Part shown: piece after piece, positions 7,054-12,934 of the stretch
How the letters are laid out: each line of letters starts with the position of its first letter
How positions within the stretch are numbered: position 1 is the first letter of the stretch
Assembly: GCA_947455695.1 (NCBI GenBank)
Contig: CANGRN010000011.1
Coordinates: 1 to 12,934, forward strand
Direction: 5' to 3'
Length of the DNA stretch: 12,934 bases
DNA from: Alphaproteobacteria bacterium
GTDB taxonomy: Bacteria > Pseudomonadota > Alphaproteobacteria > Micropepsales > Micropepsaceae
The notes under the pieces: generated by a model
The model's database searches: none
What the model saw: the letters and a program-made list of their open reading frames with translations, nothing else
What the model was told of the DNA's origin: nothing
Translations under genes and position numbers: made by a program

Positions 7054-7779
7054 CTACCAGGGCATCACGATGTCGAGCAGCTGGCTGCCATAGCGCGGCT
7101 GCTGCACGTCGCTGACCGTACCCTGGCCGCCATAGATGACACGGGCTTCGGCGATCTGCGCCAGGTTGACGGTATTGTCCTGGGTGATGTCTTCGCGGCG
7201 CACGATGCCTGACAGGCGCATGTCGCGCAGCTCGTTGTTCACGCGCACCTGCTGGTGGCCGTCGATCACCAGGTTACCGTTGGGCAGCACCTGGGCGACC
7301 AGCGCCGCCAACGTCATGCTGATGGATTCCTGGCGCTGGATCGAACCGGTGCCGACATTGGAATTGTCCGAACCCATTTTAACCAGGCTGGTGGGATCGA
7401 GCGTGTTGGGCAGAACCTTCTCAATGCCGAAGAAATTGGTGGCATTGGCATTTTCCGTGTTAGTGCGGGCGCGCGAGGTGGAGTTCTGCATCTTGGCGGC
7501 ATCGGTCACCGAGACATTCACCGTGATCACGTCGCCGATATGCATGGCGCGCGGATCGTGGAAGAAGCTCTGGGCACCGGCCTGCCACAGCGAATTGTTG
7601 ACATGGGTGATGGGCGCCGGGCGCGGGATCTCGGCCACGATGGTCTGGCCGGCGGGGTTGCCGACCCGGGCCATCTGCGGGGCTTCGCCGACGCGTTCCA
7701 GGCGGTCCACCGCCGAGCAGGCGGTCAAGGCGGCGCCGGCCAGGAACAGGGTCGAGATTTTCAGGATCAGGTTACGCAT
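7054..7779 (-). CDS. flgH: Flagellar L-ring protein FlgH
   Basis: A 241-residue lipoprotein that forms the outer-membrane L-ring bushing around the flagellar rod. The signal peptide ends in the lipobox LTAC, giving lipid-modified Cys21. The family pattern follows: SLW near 63-65, DPRAMHIGDVITVNV (about 75-89), a Ser/Thr/Asn-rich stretch, then LVAQVLPNGNLVIDGHQQVRVN-type hairpins and the terminal GTVSDVQQPRYGSQLLDIVMPW, in which WxxQLLDIxxPW-like endings are typical. Length is as expected. It is the last gene of flgF-flgG-flgA-flgH, 23 bp after flgA, with an AGGA-type ribosome site. The P-ring gene flgI is not in the window. Confidence 0.97.
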   Translation of the reverse strand: MRNLILKISTLFLAGAALTACSAVDRLERVGEAPQMARVGNPAGQTIVAEIPRPAPITHVNNSLWQAGAQSFFHDPRAMHIGDVITVNVSVTDAAKMQNSTSRARTNTENANATNFFGIEKVLPNTLDPTSLVKMGSDNSNVGTGSIQRQESISMTLAALVAQVLPNGNLVIDGHQQVRVNNELRDMRLSGIVRREDITQDNTVNLAQIAEARVIYGGQGTVSDVQQPRYGSQLLDIVMPW

Positions 7780-7802
7780 GTACTTATCCTATTGAAGAGG
7801 GC

Positions 7803-8309
7803 CTAACGGCGGGCGAGCTGGTTGATGACGGGAGAAGAGATGGCGCCGGTGGCGCGCACGGTTCCGGGCGCGGTCACGGTGGCCGAAACCATGCGGTAGG
7901 AAACCGGGTTCTGGACGGTGACGGTATCGCCGATGCCGCCTTCGCTCATGGCGCGGCCCATCGCCGACAGCTGCACGCCCGGCACCGCGAATTCCATGGT
8001 CACGGTCTGGCCCTTGGTGACGACGATCGGGCGGCGCACATCGTCGCCACGAAAGGGGCGGCCGGCGCTGAGGGTACGGCGCGCCTGCATGCCCTTCACT
8101 TCTTCCATCTTGGTGGGAAGGCCCGACATCAGGTCGGCGCCGTCCACGGTGGCATAGGTCAGGTCGGATTCGCCGATGGTGTCGCCGCGGGCGATATCGT
8201 GCGCCGGAACCACGACGCGCACCGTGCTGGCAAAGGCGGAACCCGCCAGCAGCAGCAATGCCGGAATCACCGCAAAGACACCGAGAATGAGGAGGAATTT
8301 GCGCGTCAT
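7803..8309 (-). CDS. flgA: Flagella basal body P-ring formation protein FlgA
   Basis: A 168-residue periplasmic chaperone for assembly of the FlgI P-ring around the rod. Residues 1-27 are a signal peptide (cleavage after AFA). The mature part has an N-terminal SAF-type domain (VVVPAHDIARGDTIGESDL, about 32-50) and a C-terminal domain with VVTKGQTVTMEFAVPGVQLS and GGIGDTVTVQN blocks, the usual FlgA hallmarks, ending with the GAISSPVINQL region. It is shorter than the roughly 220-residue enterobacterial FlgA, as is common in this class. Only one base separates the flgG stop from its ATG and its ribosome site GGGAG lies inside the flgG end, so it depends on flgG translation. Confidence 0.95.
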   Translation of the reverse strand: MTRKFLLILGVFAVIPALLLLAGSAFASTVRVVVPAHDIARGDTIGESDLTYATVDGADLMSGLPTKMEEVKGMQARRTLSAGRPFRGDDVRRPIVVTKGQTVTMEFAVPGVQLSAMGRAMSEGGIGDTVTVQNPVSYRMVSATVTAPGTVRATGAISSPVINQLARR

Positions 8310-8310
8310 G

Positions 8311-9099
8311 TTACGCTCCCAACCGGGCGGTGTTCTGCATCATCTGGTCGGCGGCGGAGACGACCTTGGAATTCATTTCGTAGGCGCGCTGGGCGGTGAT
8401 CAGCGCCGTGATCTCGTCCACCGAGTTCACGTTGGAGGTTTCCAGGAAGCCCTGCTGGATGGTGCCGTAGCCGGTGGAGCCGGGCACGCCGGCCTGGGGC
8501 GAACCCGATCCGGGGGTTTCCAGATACAGGTTGTTGCCGATGGCGTTCAGGCCCGCTTCGTTGGGAAAGCGCGTCAGTTCCAGCTGGCCCACCGTCTGGG
8601 GCGTGGAGTTGCCGGCCACGGTGGCGTTGACCTGGCCCTGGGCGTTGATGCTGACGCTGATGGTGTTCTGCGGGATGGCGATGCCGGGCTGCACGACCAG
8701 GCCATCCTGGGTGACAAGCTGGCCCTGCGGCGACAGCGACATGTTGCCCGAGCGGGTATAGGCGTCGGTGCCGTCCGACTGCTGGATGCGGAAAAAACCC
8801 GCCCCCTGGATGGCGACGTCGTAGGGATTGCTGGTCGACTTTAGGTCGCCCTGGGTGGTGATGCGATAGACCGCGGCGGTGCGCACACCGGCACCCAGCT
8901 GGATACCGTTGGGGGCATAGGTGCCCTGGTCGGAGGTCTGCGATCCGGGGGTCTGAATGTTCTGGTACAGCAGGTCGGTGAACTCGGCGCGCTGCTGCTT
9001 GAACGCGGTGGTGTTCATGTTGGCGAGATTATTCGCGATGACTTCGACGTTGGTCTGCTGGGCGAGCATGCCGGTCGAGGCGATGGAAAGGGCGCGCAT
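8311..9099 (-). CDS. flgG: Flagellar distal rod protein FlgG
   Basis: A 262-residue axial protein that forms the distal rod. It has the N-terminal rod signature MRALSIASTGMLAQQTNVEVIANNLANMNTTAFK with the conserved NNLAN motif, a central D1 beta region (TQGDLKSTSNPYDVAIQGAGFF, TRSGNMSLSPQGQLVTQDG), and the C-terminal helix FLETSNVNSVDEITALITAQRAYEMNSKVV. Length matches the family (about 260). Its ribosome site AAGGAG overlaps the flgF stop codon, with 12 bp between the genes. The protein is exported by the flagellar type III apparatus and has no cleavable signal. Confidence 0.98.
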   Translation of the reverse strand: MRALSIASTGMLAQQTNVEVIANNLANMNTTAFKQQRAEFTDLLYQNIQTPGSQTSDQGTYAPNGIQLGAGVRTAAVYRITTQGDLKSTSNPYDVAIQGAGFFRIQQSDGTDAYTRSGNMSLSPQGQLVTQDGLVVQPGIAIPQNTISVSINAQGQVNATVAGNSTPQTVGQLELTRFPNEAGLNAIGNNLYLETPGSGSPQAGVPGSTGYGTIQQGFLETSNVNSVDEITALITAQRAYEMNSKVVSAADQMMQNTARLGA

Positions 9100-9111
9100 A
9101 TCTAGATCTCC

Positions 9112-9861
9112 TTAAACGGGCATCTGGCCAAGCTTTTCGATAGCCTGGCGCATCATGTCTTCCTGGGATTTGGCAAGCGTGGCGGTCGCCTCATAGGCCC
9201 GCATCACCTCGATCATGTGGCTGATCTCGATCACCGGCTGGACGTTGGAGGCTTCCAGCGCGCCCTGGCGGACGCCGGGATTGGCCGGCGCGGTGGGGGT
9301 CTGGTCGGTGGAATAGAGATTGGCGCCCTGCTTCACCAGGGCGCTGGTATCGGCGAAATCGACGACCTTCAGTTTGCCCAGCTGGTTGCCGACACCATTG
9401 ACCACGCTGGAGATGGTGCCGTCAGGGGCAATATTGATGTCGCCGTCATTAGGGGTGATGGTGATGGTGCCGCCATCGCCCTGCACCTGGTAGCCCTGGC
9501 TGGTCACCAGATTGCCATTGGCGTCGAGGGAGAAGTGGCCGTCGCGGGTGTAGCGCATGCCCGAAGGCGTCTGCACCGCGAAGTAGCCCTTGCTGGTCAG
9601 CGCCACGTCATAACGTGCGCCGGTCTGTTCGATATTGCCCTGGCTGGAATCGCGCATCACGCCGGCGCCCTTCACAAAGCTCATGCTTTGCGGACCCGTC
9701 TGGCCTTCGGCCGGACGCAGCTTGGTGATGTATTCTTCGAATTTGGCGGCTTCGCGCTTGAAACCCGGTGTGGAAGCGTTCGCCAGATTGTTGGCGATCA
9801 CGTCCATCGCCCGGTAAGCGGCGAGCTGCTGCGAAAGACTAACGAGAAGTGAATTATCCAT
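9112..9861 (-). CDS. flgF: Flagellar proximal rod protein FlgF
   Basis: A 249-residue rod protein and first gene of flgFGAH. The start at 9861 gives the family N-terminus MDNSLLVSLSQQLAAYRAMD..NNLAN; the open frame continues upstream to 10023, but those 54 codons cross the sigma-54 promoter and are not family-like. Hallmarks are STPGFKRE after the NNLAN helix, YDVALTSKGYFAVQTPSG, YTRDGHFSLDANGNLVTSQGYQV and the C-terminal EASNVQPVIEISHMIEVMRAYEA helix, which carries the usual rod ending. AAAGGA lies nine bases before the ATG. The sigma-54 site ends 38 bp upstream, predicting a leader of about 27 nt. Confidence 0.96.
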   Translation of the reverse strand: MDNSLLVSLSQQLAAYRAMDVIANNLANASTPGFKREAAKFEEYITKLRPAEGQTGPQSMSFVKGAGVMRDSSQGNIEQTGARYDVALTSKGYFAVQTPSGMRYTRDGHFSLDANGNLVTSQGYQVQGDGGTITITPNDGDINIAPDGTISSVVNGVGNQLGKLKVVDFADTSALVKQGANLYSTDQTPTAPANPGVRQGALEASNVQPVIEISHMIEVMRAYEATATLAKSQEDMMRQAIEKLGQMPV

Positions 9862-9898
9862 GGCTCCGGATCCTTTCTGGTCCGACGGATGGAACGTT

Positions 9899-9913
9899 GC
9901 AGCCGCCGTGCCA
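9899..9913 (-). promoter_or_regulatory. Sigma-54 promoter of flgFGAH
   Basis: On the minus strand TGGCAC (9913-9908) is followed by five bases and CTGC (9902-9899): the GG-N10-GC core is exact and only one base departs from TGGCAC-N5-TTGC. Start would fall near 9888, 27 bases before the flgF ATG. Late flagellar operons of Caulobacter and relatives use RpoN with the activator FlbD. Confidence 0.8.
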
Positions 9914-9972
9914 GTCAAAAACACCTGATTTTGTTGGGTTTTGTGGAGCGCGCGCGGCACCTGCGGAAAAAC

Positions 9973-10002
9973 TTGCCGGGCAGCAGCGCGCGCGCCCGGC
10001 AA
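9973..10002. promoter_or_regulatory. Perfect palindrome, candidate enhancer-activator site
   Basis: TTGCCGGGC (9973-9981) and GCCCGGCAA (9994-10002) are exact inverted repeats, 21 bp centre to centre, two helical turns. The centre is about 100 bp upstream of the expected sigma-54 start of flgF, the usual place for an NtrC-family activator such as FlbD. On the minus strand the stem is followed by GTTTTT, so an intrinsic terminator shielding flgF is the alternative reading. Confidence 0.45.
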
Positions 10003-10004
10003 TT

Positions 10005-10023
10005 TGAACCACTCCTTAACCAC
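10005..10023 (+). promoter_or_regulatory. Candidate CtrA box upstream of fliL
   Basis: TGAACCAC (10005-10012) and TTAACCAC (10016-10023) are direct half-sites 11 bp apart, giving TGAA-N7-TTAA against the CtrA consensus TTAA-N7-TTAA (7 of 8). It lies 47-65 bp before the fliL ATG, where early flagellar promoters of Caulobacter carry CtrA sites. A clear -10 box was not found. Confidence 0.5.
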
Positions 10024-10069
10024 GTTTGCATAGGGTGGCCCTCGCAGAGAAACGCATCAGGACCGTTCC

Positions 10070-10618
10070 ATGGCGAAGAAAGAAGCCGCACCGGAAGCCG
10101 AAGAGGGCGAAAAGCCCGAAGGCGAAGGTGCAGAGGCCGCACCGAAGAAGGGGCTGCTTGGAAAACTTCTTTCCAAGAAGATGCTGATGATCGCCGTGCC
10201 GGCACTACTGCTTGTGGTCGGCGGCGGCGGCGCGGGCGCCTACTTCTTCCTCATTAAGAAGAGCGATGCGGCGCACGAGGCCAAAGCCGAAGAAGTCCCT
10301 TTGACCCCGCCCAAGGTCGCGTTCAGCGACATGCAGGACATTCTGGTCAATATCCAGAGCAATGACGGCACCCCCGCCTATCTCAAGCTGGGCGTGTCGC
10401 TGGAACTGGAAGACGAAGAGCAGAAGAAGGCGATGGAGCCTTTGATGCCGCGCATCACCGACCAGTTTCAGGCGTATTTGCGCGAATTGCGCCTGGACGA
10501 CCTCAAGGGCAGCGCTGGCGTGCTGCGCCTGAAGGAAGAATTGCTCCGCCGCGTCAATGTCGCGGCCGCCCCGTACAAGGTGCGCGACGTGCTGCTGAAG
10601 GAAATGATCGTCCAATAA
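10070..10618 (+). CDS. fliL: Flagellar basal body-associated protein FliL
   Basis: A 182-residue single-pass inner-membrane protein that surrounds or supports the stator units at the flagellar motor. A charged cytoplasmic N-terminus rich in Glu, Lys and Ala (1-37) precedes one TM helix (about 38-62, with a GGGGAGAYFF end). The periplasmic FliL domain (about 78-182) has FSDMQDILVNIQS, YLKLGVSLELED, PRITDQFQAYLREL and the typical ending VRDVLLKEMIVQ. Length is usual. It is the first gene of the fliL-fliM operon, divergent from flgF across a 208-bp control region, with a CtrA-like box upstream. The ATG at 10070 is preceded by AGGA (10060-10063). Confidence 0.96.
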   Translation: MAKKEAAPEAEEGEKPEGEGAEAAPKKGLLGKLLSKKMLMIAVPALLLVVGGGGAGAYFFLIKKSDAAHEAKAEEVPLTPPKVAFSDMQDILVNIQSNDGTPAYLKLGVSLELEDEEQKKAMEPLMPRITDQFQAYLRELRLDDLKGSAGVLRLKEELLRRVNVAAAPYKVRDVLLKEMIVQ

Positions 10619-10642
10619 GTTTCGCAAAAAGCGGAAATACTA

Positions 10643-10657
10643 TCCTTAGAACAAGGA
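10643..10657 (+). promoter_or_regulatory. Small hairpin covering the fliM RBS
   Basis: TCCTT (10643-10647) pairs exactly with AAGGA (10653-10657), the Shine-Dalgarno eight bases before the fliM ATG. The stem has five pairs, mostly A:U and G:C mixed, and a five-base loop, so it is only marginally stable. It may modestly limit fliM translation; chance is possible. Confidence 0.25.
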
Positions 10658-10665
10658 CTTAAGAC

Positions 10666-11730
10666 ATGGCCGACGAGACAGAGACCCAAGCCGCAGACGC
10701 CGCTGCTCCCAGCGCGTCGGCGACCTTCGAGAATGCGCCAGACACCGGGGGCACCGCCGAACGCGTCCTGAACCAGGATGAAATCGACTCCCTGCTGGGC
10801 TTTGACGTCAATTCCGACCAGATGCAGGACAAGTCCGGCGTCCGCGCCATCATCAATTCGGCGCTGGTCAGCTACGAACGCCTGCCCATGCTGGAAATCG
10901 TCTTCGACCGCCTGGTGCGGTTGATGACCACGTCCCTTCGCAATTTCACGTCGGATAACGTCGAAGTCAGCCTGGATTCGATCACCTCGATCCGTTTCGG
11001 CGATTACCTGAACTCCATTCCCCTGCCCGCGATCCTGGCGGTGTTCCATGCCGAAGAACTGGACAATTACGGCCTGTTCACCGTGGACTCCAACCTGATC
11101 TATTCGATCGTGGACGTTCTGCTGGGCGGCCGCCGCGGCTCGTCGGCGATGCGCATCGAGGGCCGCCCCTACACCACCATCGAACGCACCCTGGTCCAGC
11201 GCATGATTGAAGTGATCATGCAGGACATGTGCGCGGCCTTCGAACCGCTGGCGCCGGTCAATTTCAGCCTGGATCGCCTGGAAACCAATCCGCGTTTTGC
11301 CGCCATCGCGCGACCCGCCAACGCCGCCATCCTGGTCAAGTTGCGCATCGACATGGAAGATCGCGGTGGCCGCACCGAATTGCTGCTGCCCTATGCCACC
11401 CTGGAACCGATCCGCAAGCTGCTGCTGCAGCAGTTCATGGGCGAGAAGTTCGGCCGCGACTCCATCTGGGAAAGCCATCTGGCGACGGAGCTGTGGTCCA
11501 CCAAGGTTGATATCGAAGCTATCCTGGACGAACAGACCATGCCGCTGAACCAGGTGATGAACCTGGAAGTGGGCCAGACCATGATGCTGGGCGCCGGTCC
11601 CGACTCCAAGATCCAGCTGCGCTGCCGCGGCGTGCCGCTGCTGACGGGCCGCATGGGCCGGGTTGGCGCATCGGTCGCGGTACGCGTGGACGAAGCCATC
11701 GAACGCACGGATGCCTCGCGCATCCTTTGA
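10666..11730 (+). CDS. fliM: Flagellar motor switch protein FliM
   Basis: A 354-residue C-ring protein that binds phosphorylated CheY and passes the switching signal to FliG. The CheY-binding motif LNQDEIDSLLGF lies at 35-46, behind a 34-residue Ala/Glu/Thr-rich tail; in E. coli the equivalent motif is at the extreme N-terminus. The middle domain (about 55-250) has ERLPMLEIVFDRLVR, the DYLNSIPLP block and LLGGRRGSS (152-160), which stands where E. coli has the FliG-contacting GGDG, one residue longer. The SpoA (FliM-C) domain follows (about 275-345: VDIEAILDEQTMPLNQVMNL, then GRMGRVGASVAVRV). It starts 47 bp after fliL. FliN and FliG are not in the window. Confidence 0.97.
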   Translation: MADETETQAADAAAPSASATFENAPDTGGTAERVLNQDEIDSLLGFDVNSDQMQDKSGVRAIINSALVSYERLPMLEIVFDRLVRLMTTSLRNFTSDNVEVSLDSITSIRFGDYLNSIPLPAILAVFHAEELDNYGLFTVDSNLIYSIVDVLLGGRRGSSAMRIEGRPYTTIERTLVQRMIEVIMQDMCAAFEPLAPVNFSLDRLETNPRFAAIARPANAAILVKLRIDMEDRGGRTELLLPYATLEPIRKLLLQQFMGEKFGRDSIWESHLATELWSTKVDIEAILDEQTMPLNQVMNLEVGQTMMLGAGPDSKIQLRCRGVPLLTGRMGRVGASVAVRVDEAIERTDASRIL

Positions 11731-11758
11731 TTTCAACGTTTTTGAGAGAGTCCCACCG

Positions 11759-12166
11759 ATGCATTTTCCCACCGATTTGACGTTTTACCTGGAGCTGGCG
11801 CTGGAAGTGCTGCTGGCCTTCACCCTGGCCTATTGCGTGATCCTGGAGCGCCGCCTGGCGGCCGTGCGCAAGGGACAGGAAGGCCTTTCGCGCACCATCG
11901 GCGAATTGAACATGGCGATTTCGGGCGCCGGTGCTTCGCTGCGCGCGCTGAAGTCCGCCGCCGGTGAAGCTGCCCAAACCCTGGACGAGCGCCTCAAGCG
12001 CGCCCGCCTGCATATCGATGAACTGTCGGTCCTGACCGCCTCGGGCGAACGCATCGCCCAGCGCATGGAAAGCGCCGCCGCGAGCCCGCGCGTGGCCCGC
12101 GAAATTCCGGACATGCCGCTGCCGTCCACCTCGATCCTCAGCCGCCTGGAAAGGGCCGTGCAATGA
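11759..12166 (+). CDS. DUF6468-like one-helix coiled-coil protein of the fliM operon
   Basis: A 135-residue protein. The start at 11759 is chosen because GAGAGAG stands upstream and a TM helix then begins at once (about 8-28, LELALEVLLAFTLAYCVIL); the frame is open further back into fliM, but that part is out-of-frame fliM sequence. A charged RRLAAVRKGQ segment follows, then a long amphipathic, Ala-rich helix (about 40-107) with a regular heptad feel and a short Pro/Ser tail ending SILSRLERA. This matches the DUF6468 family of alphaproteobacterial flagellar clusters. From memory, the Caulobacter polar-placement factor PflI is also encoded among early flagellar genes of this kind; whether this is its orthologue I cannot establish. 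It overlaps the next gene by 4 bp, so the two are probably made together. Confidence 0.75.
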   Translation: MHFPTDLTFYLELALEVLLAFTLAYCVILERRLAAVRKGQEGLSRTIGELNMAISGAGASLRALKSAAGEAAQTLDERLKRARLHIDELSVLTASGERIAQRMESAAASPRVAREIPDMPLPSTSILSRLERAVQ

Positions 12167-12915
12167 AGCCGCGTTTCGCACGCCTTCTCCCCGCCGTTGT
12201 CGGCCTTGGCGCCGTGGTGCTGGTGCTGAAGACCACCGACCTTGTGCATGAAGCCTATGCCGAAGCCGGCGCCCAGGTTGCCGCGTTGACCCAGGAACCG
12301 GTGCCGTCCAACAAGGACTATGCCGGCGGCGAAGACGACCAGGCCGCCAGCGCGTCGCAGGTGGACGTGCTGAATGGGCTTTCCAAGCGCCGCCGCGAAC
12401 TGGACGCCCGTGAAAGCCAGATCAACACCCAGGCCAACATGATCGCCGCCGCCGAAAAGCGCGTCGATGCCAAGATCGCCCAGCTCCAGAAGCTGCAGGC
12501 CCAGATGAATGCCCTGCTGGTGCAGCGCGATGACGCCCAGAAGGCGCAGATCGCCTCCCTGGTGAAGACCTATTCCACCATGAAGGCCAAGGATGCCGCG
12601 CGCATCTTCAACAACCTGCCGGACGAAGTGCTCGTCCCGGTGGCGCATGACATGAAGTCGGACATCATGGCCCTAGTGCTGGCCAACATGAATCCCGACG
12701 CCGCCAAGTCGCTGACCATCAAGCTGGCCGACCGTTTGACCTTGCCGCAGACCACCGATGCGGTGGCCCCTGCCCCGGCGCCCGTTCCGGCGCCGCAGGC
12801 GGCTGCCGCGCCGGCCACCCCGGCCCCCGGAGCCCAGGCTTCCGCGGCCCCGGCCGCCAAGCCGGCCGCGCCCCCGGCACCCGCGCCGGATAAGCAAGCT
12901 GCGCCAAAGGGTTAG
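12163..12915 (+). CDS. MotE-like flagellar-cluster protein
   Basis: A 250-residue protein with an N-terminal signal anchor (about 8-23), a coiled coil (about 66-135, with LSKRRRELDARESQINTQAN and KIAQLQKLQAQ), and a small helical domain (about 133-191, SLVKTYSTMKAKDAARIFNN then LVLANMNPDAAKSLTIKLAD) of the MgtE-N/MotE type. A Pro/Ala repeat tail follows (about 200-250). Genes of this type are annotated MotE after the Sinorhizobium periplasmic chaperone for MotC, reported to work as a disulphide-linked dimer; this protein has no cysteine at all, and no motC is nearby, so the exact role may differ. The ATG overlaps the preceding stop (ATGA). It ends 19 bp before the window edge; no terminator is seen within the window. 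Confidence 0.8.
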   Translation: MKPRFARLLPAVVGLGAVVLVLKTTDLVHEAYAEAGAQVAALTQEPVPSNKDYAGGEDDQAASASQVDVLNGLSKRRRELDARESQINTQANMIAAAEKRVDAKIAQLQKLQAQMNALLVQRDDAQKAQIASLVKTYSTMKAKDAARIFNNLPDEVLVPVAHDMKSDIMALVLANMNPDAAKSLTIKLADRLTLPQTTDAVAPAPAPVPAPQAAAAPATPAPGAQASAAPAAKPAAPPAPAPDKQAAPKG

Positions 12916-12934
12916 ACCACAAAAAACGTGCTTA

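Noticed and set aside
9862..10023. Extended N-terminus of FlgF
   Set aside because: The extra codons cover the sigma-54 promoter and palindrome; the family N-terminus begins at 9861.
10030..10050. TGGCCCTCGCAGAG as a second sigma-54 promoter facing fliL
   Set aside because: The second GC does not fall at the required 10-base distance from GG.
10468..11772. A 434-codon open frame opposite fliM
   Set aside because: It spans fliM and parts of both flanking genes, is rich in His, Gln and Asp from antisense codons, and matches no family.
12760..12912. Proline/alanine repeats at the end of the MotE-like gene as a DNA repeat element
   Set aside because: They are in-frame low-complexity codons of the C-terminal tail, not a structured nucleotide repeat.

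Overview
The window looks like a piece of an alphaproteobacterial chromosome: GC-rich, with Caulobacter-like flagellar gene order (flgF-flgG-flgA-flgH divergent from fliL-fliM, followed by two small membrane proteins restricted largely to this class). Other pointers are a single-cysteine DksA, an initiator tRNA with a changed anticodon stem, and a candidate CtrA site. No mobile element, CRISPR array or phage gene is visible; it reads as ordinary vertically inherited chromosome.

Layout. (1) 1-2111, plus strand: the C-terminal two thirds of an FtsK DNA translocase, cut by the window edge, then a small membrane protein with a bacterial PH domain whose Shine-Dalgarno is inside a perfect hairpin. 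(2) 2175-6048, minus strand, read right to left: a DUF3034 outer-membrane-type protein, an exported group 1 truncated haemoglobin, two tandem amicyanin-like cupredoxins, and a PAS-containing membrane histidine kinase without a response regulator in view. The first four are tightly packed (gaps of 13 bp, a 4-bp overlap, 9 bp); the kinase follows after 109 bp. I read this as a haem/copper module of the cell envelope with unknown substrate. (3) 6129-6288, plus strand: initiator tRNA-fMet with promoter and strong terminator. (4) 6465-7029: promoter, dksA, and a terminator shared with the convergent flgH operon. (5) 7054-9861, minus strand: flgF-flgG-flgA-flgH, encoding distal rod, rod/P-ring chaperone and L-ring. 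(6) 9862-10069: a 208-bp divergent control region holding a near-consensus sigma-54 promoter for flgF, a perfect 9-bp-arm palindrome about 100 bp upstream of the expected flgF start site, and a CtrA-like box on the fliL side. (7) 10070-12915, plus strand: fliL, fliM, a DUF6468-like one-helix coiled-coil protein and a MotE-like protein.

How they work together: the fliL/fliM operon supplies the early switch and stator-associated parts, apparently under cell-cycle (CtrA-type) control, and the flgFGAH operon supplies later rod and ring parts, apparently under sigma-54 with an enhancer-binding activator. This matches the class II/class III hierarchy known in Caulobacter. The envelope haem/copper cluster is the least understood part of the window. 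All assignments are from reading the translated sequence and motifs; no database search was run.
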